The notes under the pieces are model-generated. The model was not told the DNA's origin. It saw nothing but the letters and a program-made list of their open reading frames with translations, and did not search any database. Positions 58,768 to 64,000 of a stretch of DNA of 64,000 nt are shown here, piece after piece. The DNA is from DASTCZ01 sp963704455 (lineage in GTDB: Bacteria; Acidobacteriota; Terriglobia; Acidiferrales; UBA7541): positions 310,001 to 374,000 of the forward strand of contig OY969905.1 in assembly GCA_963704455.1 (NCBI GenBank), in the 5' to 3' direction. Made by a program: the position numbers and the translations under genes. The first letter of the stretch is position 1. Each line of letters begins with the position of its first letter.

Positions 58768-60330
58768 CTACATTCCATCCGCCAACGGTTCTGCGATGGG
58801 CGCGAGCACGGGGATTCTTGGCTTTGCGCCCCAGTCGGTCTCGAACCCTTCCTTCACAAGTTCAAAAATTGTCCGCCGGTTTTCCACCAGCACCTTCACC
58901 CAGGCCATCACGCCCATCTGCGGGAAATAGATTCCCCGGAAGCAGAGGCGCGCGATCAGAATGTTGATCCGGTAACTTACCGGCTTGTGAGCGAATGAAT
59001 GGACGGCGTGCGCGATAGACTCCGGCGAGTAAGCATGGTCCCACGCGTACCTCACCTCCACGTGCGCCTCATCAATAGTCATTTTCAGCGGCGTGTGTGC
59101 CATTGCAAACGGTATGAACTCCAGCCAGTGTTTTGGCCGCGTCAGCCGCCCGGCATCCGCAAGCTTTTTGTAGAGCGGCGTGCCCGGCAACGGAGTAAGT
59201 AACCCAAACACGGGCAGCCCCGGCGCCCAACTCCGAATTTCTTTCAGTGTCCGCTCCGCCACTCCCGGCGTGTCGTTGTCCATTCCGAAAATGAACGAAG
59301 TGATCGCAAACACGTTCCGCTGCGCGAGACGATCAAGCACTGCCGCATACTCACCCGGCTTATTGAAGCCTTTGTTGACAGCGGCAAGATTCGCGGGATC
59401 AATCGATTCCATGCCGATGAAGATCCAAATGCATCCTGACGCCGCAATCAGGTCAATCAGTTCCTCATCGCGCAACAGGTTCGCGCTAATCTGCGCGATC
59501 CAGTAGACCTGCGCATTAGCAGCGATAATCGCGCGCAACAAAGATTTCGTGCGCTTCACGTTGATGGCGAAATTATCGTCAATGAAAAATACCGCAATCT
59601 GCCCCTCTTCCTTCTTTGCGCGCGCCTTCAACCGCAAAAGTTCATCCACCACGCTTTCATTCGTGCGGAATCGAATCGAGTCGCCGAAAAATCCGGTCAC
59701 CGTGCAGAACTCACACCCGTAAGGGCACCCGCGCCCCGACTCAACTGGAATAATCCGAAACGTCCCCCACTTTTCCGGCACGCGCCTCAGCAAGGGAGCA
59801 AGAAACTTCGGAACCAAATTGAATTGGCTCAGATTGATCGTATCCCACGGTATCGCCGGATAGTCCTGCAACGTGGGCTTAACCTCTTGTCCAAACGCAT
59901 CCACGGGCGCGTAGATCTCTTTCAGTTCTCCACGCGCGGCATCCGCCACTATCTTCGGCCACGTAGCATCCGCTTCGCCGAGCGCCACCGCATCCGCGTG
60001 TCGCGGCCCGCCGCTCCGCCCCAGCGCCTCGTCGAACTCCTCGGTCACATGCGGCCCGCCCATCACGACCTTCACTCCCGCGGCGCGCACCGCGTCGGCC
60101 ATGCGATACGCCTTCGCCACCATTCTTGTCATCGCGCCGATTCCAACCAGCCCAATCTTTTGTTCGCGCACATACTTTGCGATGCCCGCTTCGTCCATGG
60201 GCTGTGCGTTGCCGTCAATGAGGATCACTTCGTGGCCGGGCGGGGTCAGCGATTGCAGCAGGAACATCCACAGATGAGGCATGAAATTTCGGGTTACACC
60301 ATTGTCGGGGTTATATAATAGGATTTTCAT
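58768..60330 (-). CDS. B12-binding radical SAM protein
   Basis: A 520-residue class B radical SAM enzyme. The N-terminal cobalamin-binding domain (about 1-150) shows VILIDGNAQPMDEAGIAKYV and VGIGAMTRMV...VVMGGPHVTEE. The radical SAM domain has GRGCPYGCEFCTVTG with Cys202, Cys206 and Cys209, and FFIDDNFAINVKR. The C-terminal part, with FIPFAMAHTPLKMTIDEAHV, resembles DUF4070 of this group. Members methylate unactivated carbon or rearrange lipids and cofactors; the substrate is unknown. Nothing nearby points to a hopanoid or antibiotic cluster. It starts with a clear MKILLYNPDNG family opening. Confidence 0.87.
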   Translation of the reverse strand: MKILLYNPDNGVTRNFMPHLWMFLLQSLTPPGHEVILIDGNAQPMDEAGIAKYVREQKIGLVGIGAMTRMVAKAYRMADAVRAAGVKVVMGGPHVTEEFDEALGRSGGPRHADAVALGEADATWPKIVADAARGELKEIYAPVDAFGQEVKPTLQDYPAIPWDTINLSQFNLVPKFLAPLLRRVPEKWGTFRIIPVESGRGCPYGCEFCTVTGFFGDSIRFRTNESVVDELLRLKARAKKEEGQIAVFFIDDNFAINVKRTKSLLRAIIAANAQVYWIAQISANLLRDEELIDLIAASGCIWIFIGMESIDPANLAAVNKGFNKPGEYAAVLDRLAQRNVFAITSFIFGMDNDTPGVAERTLKEIRSWAPGLPVFGLLTPLPGTPLYKKLADAGRLTRPKHWLEFIPFAMAHTPLKMTIDEAHVEVRYAWDHAYSPESIAHAVHSFAHKPVSYRINILIARLCFRGIYFPQMGVMAWVKVLVENRRTIFELVKEGFETDWGAKPRIPVLAPIAEPLADGM

Positions 60331-60451
60331 TGGTCGCAGGGATTTCCAATTTAATTATTCGGCATCTCAATCGTACCCTTTTAGTTTTGTTGGCACAATG
60401 AATTCGCCAGCCTCGGGAGTGACTGATACGTCGCGGTTATGTGTGGAGGTT

Positions 60452-61249
60452 TTACTTTTTCTCTTTGATCCGTCTCTCAGCAATCTTCGCCGCATCCTCC
60501 ATCGCCTTCCGAATCCTCTTCGCGCGCGACGCCGGATTCCTGTAATAAAAAATCCCCATCAAATGTCCGCGCCTCTGTATAAGCGACATCATCTTCCATC
60601 CCTTCATCGCCTGCGGATCTTCCGCAAACGCCGCCTCCAGCGCCGGCGGCAACTCGCGTTCCGCCTCCATCGCCGCGAGCATGCACTCCCCAATCTGCTC
60701 TGCCCGGCGCGCCCGCGCCTCGCCGCTCTTCACTCCGGTAATCATGTAAGCGAAATACTTCCGGATGGAATAGTTCAACCCGTCGTACCACCGCCGCAGC
60801 CTTCGGTCCTCATCCAGCACACGCTTCAATTCCGGGGGAATCGCCACCGCGCGCTCTTCAAAATCCGGCTCGATCCGGAATTCCACCACTGCGCCAACCG
60901 CCGCCGCTCCGCCCACCTTCCTTCCGCCTGCCTGCCGGCTAGGCAGGCCTGCGAACCTGTAGGGCAGGTCCGCCTGCAATCCACGCATGCCTGATCTCCC
61001 TCCGCGCAACGGCACCAGTCCCGCCCCCTCCTGCATCTGCTTGTTCACCAGAATAAAGTGCCGTCCCTCTCGAGTAGGGAAGAGCGACGACCGAAACTCG
61101 AATCCGTTAATCGTGCCTCGCACCTTCGGCCGCCCGCCCTTTCCCCAAGCCTTCTTCACATCAAACGGCACAAACGCGATTACCCAACCGAGGTTTATCC
61201 TCAGCTTCTCCAGCGTCGCCTCAAATGTTTTCGCTGCACCCTTCATCAT
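60452..61249 (-). CDS. YdeI/OmpD-associated family protein with palindromic insertion
   Basis: 265 residues. The N-terminal DUF1905-like barrel (FEATLEKLRINLGWVIAFVP...KVRGTINGFEFRSSLFPTRE) is followed by the YdeI helical part (PPELKRVLDEDRRLRRWYDG...YSIRKYFAYMITGVKSGEAR). Between them, at 60927 to about 61000, lies an in-frame stretch reading LPYRFAGLPSRQAGGRK. It is the translation of a CCTGCC-GGCAGG palindrome, as found elsewhere in the window. The frame continues on both sides, so the gene tolerates it. Function: members are linked to resistance to host peptides or bacteriocins, not well defined. Confidence 0.78.
   Translation of the reverse strand: MMKGAAKTFEATLEKLRINLGWVIAFVPFDVKKAWGKGGRPKVRGTINGFEFRSSLFPTREGRHFILVNKQMQEGAGLVPLRGGRSGMRGLQADLPYRFAGLPSRQAGGRKVGGAAAVGAVVEFRIEPDFEERAVAIPPELKRVLDEDRRLRRWYDGLNYSIRKYFAYMITGVKSGEARARRAEQIGECMLAAMEAERELPPALEAAFAEDPQAMKGWKMMSLIQRRGHLMGIFYYRNPASRAKRIRKAMEDAAKIAERRIKEKK
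60927..60985. repeat. In-frame palindromic element inside the YdeI-like gene
   Basis: CCTGCCT...AGGCAGG forms a 7-bp stem around GCCGGCT, followed by a second half-palindrome (CCTGCGAACCTGTAGGGCAGG). Translated on the minus strand it adds LPYRFAGLPSRQAGG without breaking the frame. Related palindromes are at 4541-4596 and 62281-62335. Confidence 0.7.
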
Positions 61250-61262
61250 TTAATTTGTCATC

Positions 61263-61928
61263 CTAAGCGCCCGCCGTCTCCCGGATCGCCTCGGCAACAC
61301 CATCTTTTGCGGAGACATCATTGCGGCTATGGTCGGTAATTGCGTCGTAGCGAAGTTGCGTCGCCTCCGGGTTCAATTCCTTATCGTATTCGGCGGTAAT
61401 GTCCGCGCCAGTTTGTTGGAGCGCCTTCGTAATCTCAGCGTCGAGATCCGCGCCGCTCACGGGAACTTGCTTGCCCATATACTTCGCGGCGATTTTCACG
61501 GCGAGCTTATCCGCGGTCTGGTAGTAATACTCCGATATCTGGCGATGCCCGTCCTCATGTTCCACAACGTGGTCGCTCGCGCCTTCCGGCGTCCAGATAT
61601 TCACCGCAAGCCCCAGCGTCACCTTCACCGCTGTAATCGTCAGCGTCGCGTGCGTGGCATCCGATTTTTGCGCCTCTCCGCTCACCACGGCGTTCGCCGT
61701 GAAATTGGAATCGCACACGGCAATCTCTCCTTCGGTGAGCGTCGGCATTTCGGCCGGCAGCGGCGCGGTCGGATCAAACGTGTGGCTCGTCACAATCGCC
61801 GCCTGCTTTTCAATAATCGGGGCGGTTGCCGCTTGATGCCGCCCGCCCGGCGCGTAGTTCCGCAACAAGAACCAGCACAGCACAAGCAAAGCCAGCAACA
61901 CGCACAGCACCACAATCGCTCGACGCAA
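61263..61928 (-). CDS. Membrane-anchored putative metalloprotease (HEDGH)
   Basis: 221 residues with an N-terminal anchor (AIVVLCVLLALLVLCWFLL). A soluble domain follows with the motif VVEHEDGHRQISEYYYQTAD (His124, Glu125, His128), an HExxH-like zinc site of the DUF922 kind. Ala-rich helices follow. The start is a TTG with GGAGG 11 bases upstream; no ATG in frame fits the anchor. The dispersed repeat copy 2 begins about 105 bases upstream, as copy 1 does upstream of the VWFA gene. Activity is a prediction from the motif only. Confidence 0.65.
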   Translation of the reverse strand: MRRAIVVLCVLLALLVLCWFLLRNYAPGGRHQAATAPIIEKQAAIVTSHTFDPTAPLPAEMPTLTEGEIAVCDSNFTANAVVSGEAQKSDATHATLTITAVKVTLGLAVNIWTPEGASDHVVEHEDGHRQISEYYYQTADKLAVKIAAKYMGKQVPVSGADLDAEITKALQQTGADITAEYDKELNPEATQLRYDAITDHSRNDVSAKDGVAEAIRETAGA

Positions 61929-62032
61929 GGGGAGCGTTGCCTCCAGCTTCCATTCTCAGTGCAACGCCGCGCCGGAGCCACGCCTTTGCCGCCGCAACAT
62001 GCCTCGAAAGTCACCCATTCCGACGGCGCTGC

Positions 62033-62613
62033 CGATAAAAAAAGCGGCACTTTCTGTAAGAATGTCATTCTAAAGGACTTAGCAGGGGCGGTTTTGCGCG
62101 AGGTCTGGAACTGATTGAATTCAAAGGGTTTAGACAGGGGCGGATTTGTGTAAGGTTTTGCTGACAGTGTTGGAAACAAAGGAGTTAGCAGGGGCGCGGA
62201 AGGGGCGCGACGAGATCGTGTACGGCTGCCCTCCCTAGCGGCGTCTGTGAGAACTGCGCCGGGCAGGAGCCATGCCTTCCCTGCCTGACCCTGCCTGACC
62301 GGCAGGCAGGCGGCAGGCAGGCGGCAGGCTGGCCCGGAGGTACGGATGGCCCTCCCCCTACCCTTTTTTCCTAAGTGGTAGATAACACACGTAGTTATGG
62401 GTGAGGGGGGTTCGTAAGTGGTAGAAAACACAGGGGCTTTTTTGGGGCATTTTGGCGCAAATCTCGTAAGTGGTAGATAACACAGGTATTTAAGGGGAAT
62501 GAGCGACGAGTTCATGGGGCATGTTACTACAAGATAAAACTAATGTCAAGAGAATTATGTAGGAATTATGGGAAGATTTGTTACCGAACCTATTCGAATG
62601 AGTGTTCGAATGG
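62033..62613. repeat. Structured dispersed repeat, copy 2
   Basis: The same element as 3291-3908. The AAAGG-nTTAG-CAGGGGCG motifs are at 62072, 62123 and 62178, with exactly the same spacings as in copy 1 (51 and 55). The variable centre is occupied by the CCTGCC-type palindromes. The GTAAGTGGTAG motifs number three, at 62371, 62414 and 62466 (43 and 52 apart), matching the last three of copy 1; one 94-base unit is missing. It ends with ATTCGAATGAGTGTTCGAAT at 62592-62611. It lies upstream of the minus-strand metalloprotease gene in the same relative orientation as copy 1 to the VWFA gene. No protein gene for movement is present. Confidence 0.85.
62281..62335. repeat. Cluster of CCTGCC/GGCAGG palindromes
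   Basis: CCTGCCTGACCCTGCCTGAC followed by CGGCAGGCAGGCGGCAGGCA and a third GGCAGGCTGG: several overlapping copies of the palindrome family, sitting inside the variable centre of dispersed repeat copy 2. It could fold into alternative strong hairpins. Confidence 0.7.
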
Positions 62614-62688
62614 ATCAATTGCGCAAAAACGGACACTGAAAGCAGCAGCCCCACCCTTCGCTCTTATCGAGGGCCACCCGACCGGCTA

Positions 62689-64000
62689 TCATCCGACTCG
62701 ATGACGGGGCTGGGCTGGTTTCGGTTTCGCTGGCTTGAATTCATCAAGAGAAAGGTCTTTGTGGTCTAAGCATTCGACGAAAGAGGAGACAGCACTTCCA
62801 GCCGTGTTGATCAGATATAGCTTCTTCTTAGCCCTGGTCACGGCGACGAGCATTTGATAGATCTCACTCTCAGTAGCTTTTGTCTTGGCGGGGAATTTTC
62901 CTTCGTCAAACCCGACAATAAAGACGACGTCAGCTCCGAGTCCTTTTGATTTCAGGACGTTGCATACGGTGATGTCGAGGTTGCCTAGAGGCCTTTGCAG
63001 GTACTGGGAACGTGTCTTTAGTTTCTGGATTAACACCTTCCTTCGGATTTCCTCATTTTGTTCGCGCCGTTCGCCCTCTGGTTTGTTTTCATCGCAGCCG
63101 ACAGCCCCCACATCGATCTTGGCAGCGCGGGAGCGCCAATCTTCGATTTCCAATTCCAATTGGAGAATGTCGCTCTCCTTGATCTTTGCGTGGGTCGAGG
63201 GGGTTCCTTCGGTCAAAGTGCATAGTGTTTCGGCCTTCTTGATGTGCCCTGGTCTTACTTCCTCAGAAGGGTTTCCTAAGATCCTCCACCCTAGTAGAGA
63301 TGATTTGTCTTTTGCGATGTACTTATACGCCTCGATGATGTTCGGGCGGATAGGCACGATGTCCTCTGAAACACCAAATGTTACGCTCGAGAAACCAAAG
63401 CCTTGCAACTGCTGAGCGATTTGCTCAAGCAGTGGGGCGCATCTTTGAGCCTCGCCAACGACAAGCACCTCCTTTACTTTTTGGGATTTTACTAACTCTT
63501 CCAAGTAAAATTTGATTCGGTGCGCAATCATTGGCGGGGGATAATTTTTTAGGAGATGTATAAATGGGTTTGCCTTAGAATCATAATCTCTGCCACCACT
63601 CTTTTGGCTCAGATAGCAGATATAATCCTTTTCAATTCTCTTCCTTGCGACGTCAGGCTCATGTGGGTTATTCAGGTTGAAATGCGCTACTAGCGAATGA
63701 AAATACTTGATTATTATTTCTGTACAGCGCGAACAAAAACGAAGCGTAAAACTCTCCCAATCAGTGTTGCTAGCGGCGAATTTCCTTCTGATGAAGGAAG
63801 GAGATGAACCTTTAAATGTATAAAGCGCTTGGTCGTCGTCACCCACGATCACCATTTCATTTTTTTGCGCCAATAGGTCGACGAGCTCAGATTCTACTTG
63901 GTTGAAGTCTTGATATTCGTCGACCAATACTAAGTCATAGACGGGAATGTTTTGCGGTTTTTCCTTGCAGATTTGTACGGCATAGTGGACAACGTCTTTA
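62689..64000 (-). CDS. UvrD-type helicase, 5' part outside the window
   Basis: The frame is open from the window edge. It contains the Walker B region VYDLVLVDEYQDFNQVESEL (DEYQD), the SF1 motif III stretch MVIVGDDDQALYTFKGS, and C-terminal motifs LDITVCNVLKSKGLGADVVF with GFDEGKFP and YQMLVAVTRAKKKLYLINTA (motif VI). This is the C-terminal two-thirds of a superfamily I 3'-5' helicase of the UvrD/Rep kind. The Walker A and start lie beyond base 64000. The ending KPAKPKPAQPRHRVG is low-complexity. DNA repair or a defence role are both possible; no partner is visible. Confidence 0.88.
   Translation of the reverse strand, partial: KDVVHYAVQICKEKPQNIPVYDLVLVDEYQDFNQVESELVDLLAQKNEMVIVGDDDQALYTFKGSSPSFIRRKFAASNTDWESFTLRFCSRCTEIIIKYFHSLVAHFNLNNPHEPDVARKRIEKDYICYLSQKSGGRDYDSKANPFIHLLKNYPPPMIAHRIKFYLEELVKSQKVKEVLVVGEAQRCAPLLEQIAQQLQGFGFSSVTFGVSEDIVPIRPNIIEAYKYIAKDKSSLLGWRILGNPSEEVRPGHIKKAETLCTLTEGTPSTHAKIKESDILQLELEIEDWRSRAAKIDVGAVGCDENKPEGERREQNEEIRRKVLIQKLKTRSQYLQRPLGNLDITVCNVLKSKGLGADVVFIVGFDEGKFPAKTKATESEIYQMLVAVTRAKKKLYLINTAGSAVSSFVECLDHKDLSLDEFKPAKPKPAQPRHRVG

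Overview
The window looks like chromosomal DNA of an acidobacterium (class Terriglobia or a close relative). The reasons are the VWFA-related protein of a type found mainly in Acidobacteria, pro-kumamolisin type sedolisins, a GH172 protein with a Tat signal, a 50-residue basic protein of a kind I recall from these genomes, and REP-like hairpins ending in the GAGGAATCTGCTTTTT type of sequence. No 16S gene is present, so the assignment is an inference from gene content.

Layout. 1-1.4 kb: the end of kdsD and kdsC (Kdo synthesis for lipopolysaccharide). 1.4-5.2 kb: a secreted VWFA protein, a structured 0.6-kb dispersed repeat that ends inside and truncates a TPR gene, and a small secreted protein. 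5.6-14 kb: secreted enzymes (GH172, VOC-fold protein, sedolisin, beta-propeller protein, FGE-sulfatase domain protein, alpha/beta hydrolase) and a scrap of a second FGE-type gene. 14.1-14.8 kb: a tRNA-Gly(CCC) whose 3' end is duplicated 0.6 kb away around one small gene resembling CTP-dependent riboflavin kinase. 15-36 kb: core genes, namely ubiD, the type IV pilus operon pilMNOPQ, pepP, accB-accC, thiE, a TauE/SafE permease, an APC permease, an RsbU-like phosphatase, nnr, tsaE and a large protein ending in a class III cyclase-like domain.

35.9-42.2 kb is the main accessory region. The selenocysteine tRNA gene selC is followed by a 2.6-kb island bounded by a 24-bp copy of the tRNA 3' end. The island carries a DUF2130-type nuclease-like protein, a membrane protein and small proteins, but no integrase. 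Directly after it comes a three-gene set (processive GT2 glycosyltransferase, membrane-anchored coiled-coil protein, exported coiled-coil protein) that looks like an undescribed polysaccharide synthesis and export unit. A weaker tRNA-Sec-like match lies beyond it.

42.2-49 kb: an amidohydrolase, then on the minus strand a complete membrane formate dehydrogenase operon, fdoG-fdoH-fdoI-fdhE. The alpha subunit has an in-frame UGA at the selenocysteine position with a SECIS-like hairpin after it, so selC and a selenoprotein user lie 12 kb apart. 49-64 kb: mostly exported or housekeeping enzymes (class C beta-lactamase-like hydrolase, methyltransferase, S10 peptidase, FG-GAP protein, haem-binding protein, nucleoside hydrolase, B12 radical SAM enzyme, a YdeI-like protein with an in-frame palindromic insertion, a putative metalloprotease), then a second copy of the dispersed repeat and the 3' part of a UvrD-type helicase gene that runs off the window.
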